Shown: one piece after another, positions 26,662 to 36,012 of the stretch
How the letters are laid out: every line of letters begins with the position of its first letter
How positions within the stretch are numbered: the stretch's first letter is position 1
Assembly (NCBI GenBank): GCA_900549715.1
Contig: URPK01000003.1
Location: 62,001-126,000 of the forward strand
Length of the DNA stretch: 64,000 nucleotides
Source: an uncultured Collinsella sp.
Lineage (GTDB): Bacteria > Actinomycetota > Coriobacteriia > Coriobacteriales > Coriobacteriaceae
Reading direction: 5' to 3'
The notes under the pieces: generated by a model
What the model was told of the DNA's origin: nothing
The model's input: only the letters and a program-made list of their open reading frames with translations
Databases searched by the model: none
Translations under genes and position numbers: made by a program

Positions 26662-27795
26662 TTACTTCCAAACGCGCTCGGAAATGCGCTTGACCAGCGC
26701 GATCTTTGCCCACTGTTCGTCCTCGGTCAGTTTGTTGCCAATCTCACAGCTGGCAAAGCCGCACTGGGGCGACAGGTACAGGTTCACGAGCGGCACATAC
26801 TTTGCGGCCTCGTGAATACGTTCGACGATGGCATCCTCGTCCTCGAGCTCAGCGGCCTTGGTGGTCACCAGGCCCAGCACGACCTTCTTGCCGGGAGCAA
26901 CATACTTGAGCGGCTCAAAGCCACCGGCGCGCGGCGTATCGAACTCAAGGTAGAACGCGTCGACATCCTCGTGCGCAAACAGGTACGGTGCAATGGGATC
27001 GTAACCACCCTCGAAGGCATACGTGGAGTGATAGTTGCCGCGGCACACGTGCGTGTTGATGACCAGATCGTCGGGCTTGCCCTCGATGGCGGCGTTGTTG
27101 AGCGCCACGCCCAGCTCGCTTACCTTTTGCAGGTCGACCGGGCTCATGCCGGTCTTTGCCACGAAATCGGTGTCGCAGTAGATACCCCAAGTACAGTCAT
27201 CAAACTGGATATTGCGGCAGCCTGCTGCGTACAGGTCGGCAATCACGGTGCGGTATGCTGCCGCGATGGCATCGGCGAGCTCTTCGTCGGTCTTGTAGAC
27301 GGCGCGCAGACTCTCCTGCTGGCCATCGCAACGGTCGAGCGTGACTTCGGAGAACGTCTGGATCGGTGCCGGAATGGTTTGCCGTGCGACCTGGCCCTCC
27401 CCCTCAAGCGCCTTGACGAACTTAAAATGCTCGACGAACGGATGATTCTTGCCGCCAATGGGACCGGTTACCACGGCGGTGTCGGCGGTAGTCTCCTCAT
27501 CGTGGAACATATAGCCTGTACGCGAGGTGCGGCGCTCAATGCCGTTAAGGCCCCACATAAAATCGAGGTGCCAGTAGCTGCGGCGAAACTCGCCATCGGT
27601 GATGACCTGCAGGCCGGCGGCCTTTTGCTTTGCCACCAAATCGCGGATGGCATCGTCCTCGACGGCCTTAAGCCCCTCGGCATCAAGCGTGCCTGCCGCA
27701 TAGGCAGCACGAGCGTCCTTTACGGCCTGCGGACGAAGAAAGCTGCCGACGATATCAGCGCGAAACGGCGCGTTCGGTTGAATCGAAGTGCTCAT
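26662..27795 (-). CDS. MetE-like methyltransferase (YxjG/YxjH type)
   Basis: A 377-residue protein matching only the C-terminal catalytic barrel of cobalamin-independent methionine synthase. DGEFRRSYWHLDF at the start of the barrel, INTHVCRGN with the zinc His and Cys, and LYLSPQCGFASC with the last zinc cysteine are visible. Such short homologues transfer a methyl group to a thiol, probably homocysteine, from a donor other than methyl-folate polyglutamate. AGGGAGATATCT leads into the ATG. A LysR gene lies upstream on the same strand, and an inverted repeat that could be its operator is in the gap. Confidence 0.85.
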   Translation of the reverse strand: MSTSIQPNAPFRADIVGSFLRPQAVKDARAAYAAGTLDAEGLKAVEDDAIRDLVAKQKAAGLQVITDGEFRRSYWHLDFMWGLNGIERRTSRTGYMFHDEETTADTAVVTGPIGGKNHPFVEHFKFVKALEGEGQVARQTIPAPIQTFSEVTLDRCDGQQESLRAVYKTDEELADAIAAAYRTVIADLYAAGCRNIQFDDCTWGIYCDTDFVAKTGMSPVDLQKVSELGVALNNAAIEGKPDDLVINTHVCRGNYHSTYAFEGGYDPIAPYLFAHEDVDAFYLEFDTPRAGGFEPLKYVAPGKKVVLGLVTTKAAELEDEDAIVERIHEAAKYVPLVNLYLSPQCGFASCEIGNKLTEDEQWAKIALVKRISERVWK

Positions 27796-27883
27796 AGATA
27801 TCTCCCTTTTGCATTGGTTGCTTTACTGGGACAGAGTATGAGCGTTCATATGGCCATCGTAAAATATACGTTTATAACAGTTT

Positions 27884-27904
27884 GATATAGATGCTTCCTA
27901 TATC
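27884..27904. promoter_or_regulatory. Inverted repeat upstream of MetE-like gene
   Basis: GATATAG (27884-27890) and CTATATC (27898-27904) are exact reverse complements seven bases apart, the size and T-N11-A layout of a LysR site. They lie about 90 bases before the MetE-like start. Confidence 0.5.
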
Positions 27905-27951
27905 AGTTGGGACTGCCATGAAGAGATTTGACCCGTTCAGGACGCAGCAGT

Positions 27952-28848
27952 CTAGATATGCTGACGAATCGCGTCGATATAGGCCCGACCGTAGCGCGTG
28001 AGCGTCGTGTTCTTGCGCGTGATGATGCCAATCTCCATGTACTCGTCCACATCGAGCGGAATCGAGATAATGCCGGGGCCGTTGAGTTCGTGGCTAATCA
28101 CGCCCGAACACACCGTGTAGCCGTTGAGGCCCATGGCCAAATTGAACAACGTCGCACGGTCGCGCACGCGGATATTTTTGCGACGCTCAAACGTCGAGGT
28201 CAGCTCCTCGGAATAGTAAAACGAGTTGTAACTACCCTGCTCGTAGGACAGGAAAGGGTAGTCTTCCAGATCCTCGAGCGTCACGCTGGAGCGGTCCGCC
28301 AGCGGATGGTCGGCACAGACGAAGATATGCGGCGTGGCACAGAAGAGCCCTTCGAACACGAGCTCGTTGGCCGCCAGCATGCGCTCGATGACCTCGCGGT
28401 TGTGCTCGGACAGATATAGGATGCCCAGTTCGCTTTTCATATGTGCGACGTCCTCGATAATCTCGTGAGTCTGCTCCTCGCGCAGGGTAAAGTCGTAGCG
28501 CGCGGCATCGAACTCACGGATCACATCGACAAACGCGTTGACGGCAAAGGAATAATGCTGGCAGCTCACACTAAAGTGCGGCACCTGCTCGGACGCGCCC
28601 TTGTACTTGCCTTCGAGCAGATCGGCCTGGTCGAGCACCTGTCGCGCGTAGCCCAAGAAGGTCTCGCCCTCCTCGGACACAATGACACCCTTGTTGGTGC
28701 GTTCAAAGATGCGCACACCCATCTCGCTTTCGAGGTCGCGGATCGATGCGGTGATTGAGGGCTGCGACACAAAGAGTCGGCGCGATGCCTCGGTGATGCT
28801 GCCGCATTCGGCAACCTTTACAACATACCTGAGCTGCTGAAGCTTCAT
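27952..28848 (-). CDS. LysR-family regulator, CysB/MetR-like context
   Basis: A 298-residue LysR regulator: MKLQQLRYVVKVAECGSITEASRRLFVSQPSITASIRDLE is a textbook N-terminal helix-turn-helix, followed by the effector domain. It sits between the HAD phosphatase (10 bases upstream, same strand) and the MetE-like gene (156 bases downstream, same strand). Since LysR proteins usually control neighbours, regulation of the methyltransferase is likely; the inverted repeat at 27884-27904 is a candidate site. The effector is unknown. Confidence 0.9.
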   Translation of the reverse strand: MKLQQLRYVVKVAECGSITEASRRLFVSQPSITASIRDLESEMGVRIFERTNKGVIVSEEGETFLGYARQVLDQADLLEGKYKGASEQVPHFSVSCQHYSFAVNAFVDVIREFDAARYDFTLREEQTHEIIEDVAHMKSELGILYLSEHNREVIERMLAANELVFEGLFCATPHIFVCADHPLADRSSVTLEDLEDYPFLSYEQGSYNSFYYSEELTSTFERRKNIRVRDRATLFNLAMGLNGYTVCSGVISHELNGPGIISIPLDVDEYMEIGIITRKNTTLTRYGRAYIDAIRQHI

Positions 28849-28858
28849 GGCTTTCTCC

Positions 28859-29767
28859 CTAGACGGTCGCGGTGCCGAAGTCTGCCGCGTTCATCTGACG
28901 CATAAACGGCGGCATCTCCCCCGTCGCGGCGCAGGCGGCAATCTGATGCAGAGCCCCGGCGACCGCATCATCTGCCGCAGCGCCAATATGCCAGCGCGCG
29001 GCAGCCGTGACGGCCTCGTTGGCATTGGCGACTGCAACGGAGTTGGGAACGGCATCGATCATGGGCAGATCGTTATCGGAATCGCCAAATACGGCCACCT
29101 CGTCGGGCGTTAGGCCCAAAGCGCGCGCCAGCTCCAGCGCAGCGCAGCCCTTGTCCCAACCAGCCGGAAGGATGTCGAACAGGCGCACACGGTTGTTGGG
29201 AAACACAAGCGAGAGCTCCGGCACCTCGGCGGCAACGCGCTCGCGTAGCTCCGCGAGCTCCTCACGCGAACGGGCGCTCCAGATATTCGCCTTGAACACC
29301 GGCGCATCATCGACGACAGGGCGGCACGGGGCCTCTTCGCCCTTGAGCCACGCATTGCCGCCCGATTCCATAGCGCGACGCACACGCTCGGCATCACGTG
29401 TCACGCAATAGGCATCGTTATCCCAAAAGTCATCACCTAAGCTGTAGACCTTCAGATAGGTATCGTCGGTTTCTTCTTCCAGATAGGCGGCTAAACGCAT
29501 TAGTGCGTCGCTATCGGTCGCACGCGAGGCGACCGCCTCGCCGTCGACAAACATGACCTGGCCGTTACAGAATGCGCCGGTCGAATAGCACTCGGAACGA
29601 TTTTTAAACATCCAGCCCATCGCAGACGGCTGACGACCCGAAACCGGACCAAAGTGCAGACCCGCCGCCTGCATGGCATGAATGCCCTCGATGGCATAGT
29701 CGCTGGCGCCGTCATGCCCGGCCGGAATCAGCGTATCGTCCATATCGGTCAGCACAAGTTTGATCAT
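28859..29767 (-). CDS. HAD-family phosphatase, Cof type
   Basis: A 302-residue haloacid-dehalogenase hydrolase of the Cof/subclass IIB group. Motif I is LVLTDMDDTLIPAG with the nucleophile and acid aspartates, motif II the Ser in FGPVSGR, and motif IV is VAVFGDSDNDLPMI. The cap sequence lies between residues 90 and 200. These enzymes dephosphorylate sugar phosphates or nucleotides; the substrate is not predictable. It is first in a unit with the LysR gene and is divergent from the thiamine operon. Confidence 0.9.
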   Translation of the reverse strand: MIKLVLTDMDDTLIPAGHDGASDYAIEGIHAMQAAGLHFGPVSGRQPSAMGWMFKNRSECYSTGAFCNGQVMFVDGEAVASRATDSDALMRLAAYLEEETDDTYLKVYSLGDDFWDNDAYCVTRDAERVRRAMESGGNAWLKGEEAPCRPVVDDAPVFKANIWSARSREELAELRERVAAEVPELSLVFPNNRVRLFDILPAGWDKGCAALELARALGLTPDEVAVFGDSDNDLPMIDAVPNSVAVANANEAVTAAARWHIGAAADDAVAGALHQIAACAATGEMPPFMRQMNAADFGTATV

Positions 29768-29834
29768 AGGGTCCCCCAGTCGTTTTCATCGTAACCATTG
29801 TACCGATGCGCTAGTATAGGGAACAACAGATTCG

Positions 29835-29926
29835 ATGCGGGAGTGCCGGCGGTGCAAACCACAAGGCTGAGAGGGCATGGGGCCCAATCCTTTGAACCTG
29901 TCAGTTAATGCTGGCGTAGGGAGCAT
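29835..29926 (+). ncRNA. TPP riboswitch
   Basis: The THI-box core is intact: CTGAGAGGGC, CCTTTGAACCTG, and AATGCTGGCGTAGGGA in the correct order and spacing. It precedes a terminator hairpin and the thiM operon, so thiamine pyrophosphate should switch the operon off by premature termination. Confidence 0.95.
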
Positions 29927-29938
29927 GCCGCCTTTTTA

Positions 29939-29968
29939 GGGGCGCTGTCTATGCACAGCGCCCCTTTT
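29939..29968 (+). terminator. Expression-platform terminator of the TPP switch
   Basis: GGGGCGCTGT pairs exactly with ACAGCGCCCC across TCTATGC, followed by TTTTCT. It lies 13 bases after the riboswitch and just before the thiM ribosome binding site. Confidence 0.85.
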
Positions 29969-29990
29969 CTATGCCAAGGAGGCATGTGCA

Positions 29991-30830
29991 GTGATCGATT
30001 CGGAACAGCTTAAGCAAAACGTGATCAAGGCCGTGGAGGAGATTCGCGCCACCAATCCGATGGCGGGCTCCATCACCAACACGGTGACGATCGACTTTGT
30101 CGCCAACGCACAGCTCGCCGTGGGCGGATCGGCCGCCATGGTCTATCTGCCCGACGAGGGCGAGGCACTCGTTGCCGGCGGCGGCGCCATCTATCTCAAT
30201 ATGGGTACGCTCTTCCCCATCTACGAGCAGACGATTCCCCGCGCGGCCAAGGCGGCACACGACGCCGGCAAGCCCTGGGTGCTCGATCCGGTTGGCCTGG
30301 GCATCGGTAGCCTGCGCACCCAGTTGGTAAACGAACTCAAGCAGTACAAGCCCGCCATCGTGCGCGGCAACGCCTCCGAGATCATCGCGCTCGCCGGCCT
30401 GTGGGGTCTTGAGGGTGAGGCGGCCGATCTGAGCCGCGTGCGCGGTGTCGATACCACCGACACGGTAGACGCTGCCCGCGATGCCGCCGTGGCGCTCGCC
30501 CGCTACACCGGCGGCGCCGTTGTGGTCTCGGGCGAAGTCGACCTGATTACCGACGGCACAACCGTGGCCAAGTCCCACGGCGGCAGCCCGCTCATGTCCA
30601 AGATCACCGGTTGCGGCTGCTCGCAGGGCGGCGTGCTGGCCGTGTATGCCTGCGCCGCCGATCCGTTTACGGCAGCCGTCTGCGGTGCCGCCGTCTACAA
30701 CGTTGCCGGCACGCGTGCCGCCGCCGTCGCCGATGCCCCGGCAAGCTTTAAGGTCGCCTTTATCGACGAGCTCTACCGCGCGACCGCCCAGGACATTGCC
30801 GATAACCGACTCGAGCCCGAGGAGGCATAA
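29991..30830 (+). CDS. thiM: Hydroxyethylthiazole kinase
   Basis: A 279-residue kinase that phosphorylates 4-methyl-5-(2-hydroxyethyl)thiazole, a salvage step in thiamine synthesis. ITNTVTIDFVANAQLAVGGSAAM is the ThiM opening; WVLDPVGLGIG and MSKITGCGCSQGG carry the substrate and phosphate sites, where the glycine-cysteine loop holds the catalytic Cys. The start is a GTG with AAGGAGG eight bases upstream. First gene of the TPP-switched operon. Confidence 0.96.
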   Translation: MIDSEQLKQNVIKAVEEIRATNPMAGSITNTVTIDFVANAQLAVGGSAAMVYLPDEGEALVAGGGAIYLNMGTLFPIYEQTIPRAAKAAHDAGKPWVLDPVGLGIGSLRTQLVNELKQYKPAIVRGNASEIIALAGLWGLEGEAADLSRVRGVDTTDTVDAARDAAVALARYTGGAVVVSGEVDLITDGTTVAKSHGGSPLMSKITGCGCSQGGVLAVYACAADPFTAAVCGAAVYNVAGTRAAAVADAPASFKVAFIDELYRATAQDIADNRLEPEEA

Positions 30831-30833
30831 GCC

Positions 30834-31175
30834 ATGTCCGAGCCCGCAACCGATGCCGGCATGAACACACTCGTCGCCGTGGCCATCGCCCCATGCGGTA
30901 CCGGCGATGAGCTGTCCGCCGAGGTCGCCGAGGTCGTGCGTGTCATTCGCGAGAGCGGCCTTCCCAACCGCACCACCTCGATGTTCACCGAGATCGAGGG
31001 CGACTGGGACGAGGTCATGCAGGTCGTGCGCGACGCGACCTTTGTGTTGGCGAGCAAGGGCATCCGCACCGAAGTCGTGCTCAAAGCCGATATTCGACCC
31101 GGATTTACCGACACCATGACCGGCAAACTCGAGCGCATGGAAGCACAGATCAAAAAGCAGGAGGAAGCACGATGA
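30834..31175 (+). CDS. Thiamine-binding protein, MTH1187/YqgV family
   Basis: A 113-residue ferredoxin-like-fold protein: VAVAIAPCGTGDELSAEVAEVVRVIRESGL and FTEIEGDWDEVMQVVRDA fit the MTH1187 family, which binds thiamine or hydroxymethylpyrimidine. It is set three bases after thiM and overlaps thiE by four, so it belongs to the TPP-controlled operon. Probably it supplies or buffers precursor; the exact role is inferred from context. Confidence 0.85.
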   Translation: MSEPATDAGMNTLVAVAIAPCGTGDELSAEVAEVVRVIRESGLPNRTTSMFTEIEGDWDEVMQVVRDATFVLASKGIRTEVVLKADIRPGFTDTMTGKLERMEAQIKKQEEAR

Positions 31176-31867
31176 GCATCCGCGACAACCTTGATATCTC
31201 GGCCTATCTGGTACTCGGCCCCGAAAACACGCTCGGGCGCCCCGTGGGCGATGTGGTGGCCCAGGCACTCGATGCCGGCTTTACCTGCATCCAGGTGCGC
31301 TCCAAGGTGGCAAGCGCCCGCGAGATCATCGCGCTGACCGGCGACGCCGCGCAGGCAATCGCACAGGCTGGCAAGACCGGTCAGGTCGCTTTGCTGATCG
31401 ACGACCGCCTGGACTGCGTACTCGCCGCGCGCGAGCAGGGCATTGCTGTCGACGGCGTGCACGTGGGCCAGAGCGATATTCCCGTCGAGGTCTGCCGCAA
31501 ACTTTTGGGCCCCGATGCCATCGTGGGCCTTTCGGCCCGTTGCGAGGAGATGCTCGAGTACGTCAAGACCGCCGACATGAGTTTGGTCGACTACCTTGGC
31601 ATCGGCCCGCTCCACGAGACCGAGACCAAGCGCGACTGCGGACGCGCGGCCGACGGCTCCATCATCACCAAAAGCTTTGAGGACCTGGCCGCACTCCACG
31701 CGGCAAGTCCCGTGCCCATCGTGGTGGGCGGCGGCGTCAAGACGGCCGACCTGCCGCAGCTTAAGGCCACCGGCGTCGACGGCTTCTTTGTGGTGAGCGC
31801 CGTCTGCAGCGCCGATGATCCCTACGCCGCGGCCAAGGAGCTCGTCGACACCTGGCAGCAGGCATAG
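31172..31867 (+). CDS. thiE: Thiamine-phosphate synthase
   Basis: A 231-residue TIM-barrel enzyme joining hydroxymethylpyrimidine diphosphate and thiazole phosphate into thiamine phosphate. IQVRSKVASAREI, LLIDDRLDCVLA, GVHVGQSDIP and the phosphate loop IVVGGGVKTAD are present; YLGIGPLHETETK is the usual GPIFPTxTK equivalent. It overlaps the previous gene by ATGA, indicating translational coupling. No thiD or thiC is in the window, so the operon as seen supports salvage. Confidence 0.95.
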   Translation: MSIRDNLDISAYLVLGPENTLGRPVGDVVAQALDAGFTCIQVRSKVASAREIIALTGDAAQAIAQAGKTGQVALLIDDRLDCVLAAREQGIAVDGVHVGQSDIPVEVCRKLLGPDAIVGLSARCEEMLEYVKTADMSLVDYLGIGPLHETETKRDCGRAADGSIITKSFEDLAALHAASPVPIVVGGGVKTADLPQLKATGVDGFFVVSAVCSADDPYAAAKELVDTWQQA

Positions 31868-31909
31868 GCCTAGGCCGAACAGCTGATTCGCAGCCTCATA
31901 TCTTCAATA

Positions 31910-31959
31910 GCGGAAAGCGCATCCCAGTTTGGATCTCCATTCCGGGATGCGCTTTCCGC
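31910..31959. terminator. 16-bp inverted repeat between thiE and patatin gene
   Basis: GCGGAAAGCGCATCCC (31910-31925) and its exact reverse complement (31944-31959) face each other across 18 bases. There is no T run, but the position between convergent genes suggests termination. Confidence 0.6.
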
Positions 31960-31979
31960 CGAGATGGCGGCAGCAGCCT

Positions 31980-32849
31980 CTACCCTGCCAGATATGCCTC
32001 CAGTGCCGGCAAGGTCGCCTCCGCATCGCGGCGACCAATCTGGTAGATGCGTTCAAGTTCATCGGGCTCGCGACACAGCGACGGCACCTTCACCGATTCG
32101 CTCGGCCGCACCACAAAGATCTCGCCGGCAGCCTCGCGACGTGCCAGGTCATCGAGCGTGGCATTGTAGACCTCATGTCGACGCTCAAGCGCTGCGACAA
32201 ACTCCGGATAGTGACGGAACACGCGACGCAGCATGGGCATCACGCTGTTGGGCTGCTTCACAAAGCCCGCCGGCTGCGTGAGCACCACGATATTGCGGTC
32301 ATACCCCTGCGCAAACAGCCATGCACTGGGAATAGAATCGGCCACGCCACCATCCAGATACTTATGCCCGTCAATAGCAACGGGACGCGTCGCCACGGGA
32401 ATCGCCGACGATGCCCGGATCCACTCGATATCCCGCTCGTCGCCATAGGGCAGGTCGTGGTAGACGGCCTTGCCCGTCTCGATATCGGTACACACGCACG
32501 TAAACCGCATGGGGCAGGCGCGATACGCCTCCAGGTCGATGGGATCGCGCTCGATGGGCACCTCGTGATAGGCAAAATCGGCATTGAACATATCGCCGGT
32601 TCGCAGCCAGCTGGTCACGCTCGCATAGCGTTTGTCGGCGCAATAGGCCTTGTTATAGCGAATGGCGCGGCCGATCTGGCGCGATTTAAAGTTGTAGCCA
32701 AATGCCGCGCCCGCCGAGACGCCCACCATATGGTCGCAGGTCAAACCGTGCTCCATCCAAACGTCGAGCACGCCCGCCGTATACATACCGCGGTAGCCGC
32801 CTCCCTCGAGCGCCAGCCCCACCGTGCTCGTCATATTTGACTGTGCCAT
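31980..32849 (-). CDS. Patatin-like phospholipase
   Basis: A 289-residue lipid hydrolase of the patatin family. The oxyanion loop LALEGGGYRGMYTAGVLD, the nucleophile motif GVSAGAAFGYN (G-x-S-x-G) and the aspartate in KYLDGGVADS complete the Ser-Asp dyad. No signal peptide with this start. The ATG at 32849 (MAQSNMTST) has GGAG upstream; longer upstream reading is not supported. Bacterial RssA/YjjU-type homologues are cytosolic esterases of unclear substrate. Single-gene unit. Confidence 0.9.
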   Translation of the reverse strand: MAQSNMTSTVGLALEGGGYRGMYTAGVLDVWMEHGLTCDHMVGVSAGAAFGYNFKSRQIGRAIRYNKAYCADKRYASVTSWLRTGDMFNADFAYHEVPIERDPIDLEAYRACPMRFTCVCTDIETGKAVYHDLPYGDERDIEWIRASSAIPVATRPVAIDGHKYLDGGVADSIPSAWLFAQGYDRNIVVLTQPAGFVKQPNSVMPMLRRVFRHYPEFVAALERRHEVYNATLDDLARREAAGEIFVVRPSESVKVPSLCREPDELERIYQIGRRDAEATLPALEAYLAG

Positions 32850-33168
32850 GCGACCATCTCCGTTCCTGCGTTTTAAAACGGAACAAGTATACCCATCAAC
32901 AAATATCGTCTCAGTCGCATTTTCATCGAACATCGTCGCGTTACCGTTTGGCGAATAATGGCCGCCCGCAACATGGGCACCCCTACATAATTCCATACAC
33001 TTGTTTATACTACTCAGTAGTTATCAGCCGAGAGCACGAACCGACAAATAAACCCAACGACGCAGCAAGGCGGGGGCTTGGAAACACGCAAGGCGTTGAG
33101 CAGCAACGCATGTGCACAACGAGCTCGCCCGACGCAATCCGCCCCGACCTCAGAAAGCCGCTTACAGT

Positions 33169-35886
33169 ATGGATAACGCCAGCAATAATACCGAAACGCT
33201 CGAAAAGACCATCCGTGACCTTCTGGAGCGTCAGGACGATCTGATCAGGACCGCCTTTACCGACGAGCTCACCGGACTTGGCAACCGCGGCGGCTTTACC
33301 CGTTCCTTAGAGGAACTCTGGGAGCAGGAACTGCCCGTGACCATGGCGTTTATCGACATCGATAACCTTAAGCACTGCAACGACATCTTTGGACATGACG
33401 AGGGCAACCGCTATATCTTGCAGGTGAGCCTCTATCTCAAACTGTATATGAAGGTGGACGAGGCGGCATTTCGTCTGGGGGGCGACGAGTTCGCCATCCT
33501 ATCTACGATTGCGACCGAGGACGACCTTGCCGAACGTCTGGAACACTGCCGAACGGTACTGCTCGAAAACAACGCTTCCAAGATGCCTCACTCGTTTAGC
33601 TACGGAGTGGCACACGCCGACCCCGCCCTGGGCGAAGCCCCCAATCGCTTGACGAACGATGCCGATCATCGCATGTACGACTACAAGCTACGTCATGCCG
33701 TGCACCTTGATCGACGCAATATCGCACAAGCCCACACCGACGACTTCGAAATAAGCGATCGCATTTTCGACGCCCTTTCGATGCTCAACGAAGGCCGATA
33801 TTTCTTTATCGAGAACTTGGACAAACATCGAACCCTTTGGTCACAAGGCGCCTTGCGCGATCTTGGTCTTCCTTCGGAGCATATAGACAACTGCCACGAT
33901 TACTGGAAAACGCGTGTCCATCCCGATGACCTTGAGGCCTATACCAACGACATCGACCAAATCTATGACGGCTCCAAACATCGCCACGTCATGCAGTACC
34001 GCGTGCGCAACGCCGCCGGCGACTACATCCTCGGCCGTGCTCGCGGGTTTCGTATCGACGGCGACGGAAATGTCCCCTCGCTCTATGTCGGCGAGCTCGT
34101 CAACCACTCGCTTGCCGAGACCGTCGACGCCGCCACGGGCCTCGGAACGCAGCGCACGCTGATCAACGCTATCGATGCCTGCCGTCGCGACCGTTGCAAG
34201 ACGGGGCTTATAGCAGTGCGCGTTCGCGGCACGGCAAAGCTCAACGAGCTCTACGGGGCCGAGGCCGTCGACAACATGCTCGCCGAATACGCAGGCCGCA
34301 TGCTGTCGATTACTCGCGGCAGGAGTCGCGTCTTCCGCTCACGCAACGCCCAGTTCGTCGTGCTTAGCAACAATTTGGATCACGAAGCATTCGAGCAACT
34401 GATCCAACATCTCAAAGAGGCCGTTTTCGCTCCCGTTCGAATCGCGGACGACACCATTACCCCCGTCTGTCTTGTCGTTCCGGCCTTTTACGAGCACCTG
34501 ACCAATCAAACGGCCGCCGTTTTAGGCGAACTCGACCGTCGCATTCGCACGGCCGGCGGGCTTGTTCCCAACGACAGCCTCCCCATACCCGAGGTGGAGC
34601 GCAAAAGCGCCATCGCCGAACGCATCGATCCGCTCACGGGTCTCTATCGACCCAGCGTGTTTATGCGCCGCGCCAACGAATTTCTCGAGACAAGGCGCAA
34701 CGGCGCCTGGTGTATCGCCACCGTCGATATGGGACACATGCGACTGTTCAACGAATGGCACGGACAGGCCGAGGGCGACCGCATGCTCGCCGATGTGGGC
34801 ACGGTCCTCAAGGACATCGAGAATGCCAACATGGGCGTCGCAGGGTACTGGGGCCAAGACGACTTTTGCATACTCATCCCCTTTGAACACGACACCGTCC
34901 ATCAGATCTATAGCCGCGTTCGCCAGGCCGTGGCCAAGTATGATGACGGCGTGGGATTCTGGCCGTCCATGGGCGTCTACCCCATCGACTCCAACGAGAA
35001 AATCACCATCGATGCGCAGGCCAAGGCCATGTTTACCAATCGGCGCGCAAAAAACGACTTTAAGGAGCGCATTGCCATTTTCCGCCCCGAGGAGTACGAG
35101 CGCGAAATCGCGTTCCACCGCACGCTGACCGAATTCCAGTACGCGCTCTCCAACGGCCGTATTACCTACTACCTGCAGCCCCAGGTCGACATGGAAACCG
35201 GCGAGATCATTGGCGCCGAAGCGCTCACGCGCTGGATCGACAAGGATGGCTCCCTCATTTCGCCCGCCACCTTTATCCCCGCTCTCGAAGAAAGCGGTTT
35301 TGTGGTGACGCTCGACAAATACGTTTGGCAGGGCGTTGCCTTGTGGCTGCGCGAGCGCATCAATCGGGGGCTTCGCGTGGTTCCGATCTCGCTTAATGTG
35401 TCGCGCGTGGATATCCTCGCCTGCAACGTTGCCGAGCATATGGGAGCGCTCGCCGCCCAATACAACCTGCCGCCCGAGCTCATGCGCATCGAGATCACCG
35501 AGACAGCTTATACGGGAGAGTCCGAGGCCGTGGATAAACTAACGGCCGACCTGCACACCCGCGGCTTCTCGACCTATATGGACGATTTTGGCACCGGCCA
35601 GTCCACGCTCGCGATGCTCAAGAACGTCAACGTCGACGTCATCAAGCTCGATCGCACGTTTGTGCCCGATAACGGCGATGAGGGCCGCAGCGTGCAAATC
35701 ATCTCATCAATGCTCGAGATGGCGCAGTCACTCCATCTGCCCGTTGTGATCGAAGGCGTCGAGACGGACAAGCAGGCAAACATGCTGCGCCACATGGGCG
35801 CCCGCTACGCTCAGGGATTCCTCTACTACCGCCCCATGCAGGCGGAGGATTTTGAGGCATTGCTCGATGGTGGCAACGACAACTAA
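33169..35886 (+). CDS. Multi-domain c-di-GMP protein: GGDEF-PAS-GGDEF-GGDEF-EAL
   Basis: A protein of about 905 residues. The first GGDEF domain has an intact RLGGDEF near residue 105, so it should make c-di-GMP. A PAS-fold region (about 195-310) follows, then two decayed GGDEF domains whose signature loops read RNAQF (near 391) and GQDDF (near 561). The EAL domain starts near 645 with GAEALTRW and MDDFGTGQS, consistent with an active phosphodiesterase. No membrane helix. The start is uncertain: the ATG at 33169 or a GTG at 33112. A GGDEF/PAS/GGDEF protein follows, sharing the N-terminal layout. Confidence 0.88.
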   Translation: MDNASNNTETLEKTIRDLLERQDDLIRTAFTDELTGLGNRGGFTRSLEELWEQELPVTMAFIDIDNLKHCNDIFGHDEGNRYILQVSLYLKLYMKVDEAAFRLGGDEFAILSTIATEDDLAERLEHCRTVLLENNASKMPHSFSYGVAHADPALGEAPNRLTNDADHRMYDYKLRHAVHLDRRNIAQAHTDDFEISDRIFDALSMLNEGRYFFIENLDKHRTLWSQGALRDLGLPSEHIDNCHDYWKTRVHPDDLEAYTNDIDQIYDGSKHRHVMQYRVRNAAGDYILGRARGFRIDGDGNVPSLYVGELVNHSLAETVDAATGLGTQRTLINAIDACRRDRCKTGLIAVRVRGTAKLNELYGAEAVDNMLAEYAGRMLSITRGRSRVFRSRNAQFVVLSNNLDHEAFEQLIQHLKEAVFAPVRIADDTITPVCLVVPAFYEHLTNQTAAVLGELDRRIRTAGGLVPNDSLPIPEVERKSAIAERIDPLTGLYRPSVFMRRANEFLETRRNGAWCIATVDMGHMRLFNEWHGQAEGDRMLADVGTVLKDIENANMGVAGYWGQDDFCILIPFEHDTVHQIYSRVRQAVAKYDDGVGFWPSMGVYPIDSNEKITIDAQAKAMFTNRRAKNDFKERIAIFRPEEYEREIAFHRTLTEFQYALSNGRITYYLQPQVDMETGEIIGAEALTRWIDKDGSLISPATFIPALEESGFVVTLDKYVWQGVALWLRERINRGLRVVPISLNVSRVDILACNVAEHMGALAAQYNLPPELMRIEITETAYTGESEAVDKLTADLHTRGFSTYMDDFGTGQSTLAMLKNVNVDVIKLDRTFVPDNGDEGRSVQIISSMLEMAQSLHLPVVIEGVETDKQANMLRHMGARYAQGFLYYRPMQAEDFEALLDGGNDN

Positions 35887-36012
35887 TACGCTCGCACGCA
35901 AAACGCCACCGTCGAGGGGAGCGTTTGTTCCCATGAGCTAACTAATACTCCAATCTAAACCGAATTGGGAGTAAGATACAAACCATTGTTCCATCCAAGG
36001 AGGCAATCCATC

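Noticed and set aside
29949..31268. Long frame opposite the thiamine operon
   Set aside because: It is the complement of thiM and its neighbour, with biased composition and no start site; the riboswitch and family motifs fix the other strand.
32990..33168. c-di-GMP riboswitch before the GGDEF-EAL gene
   Set aside because: Some GACGCA and GCAAGG pieces occur, but the order and spacing of the GEMM core could not be matched.
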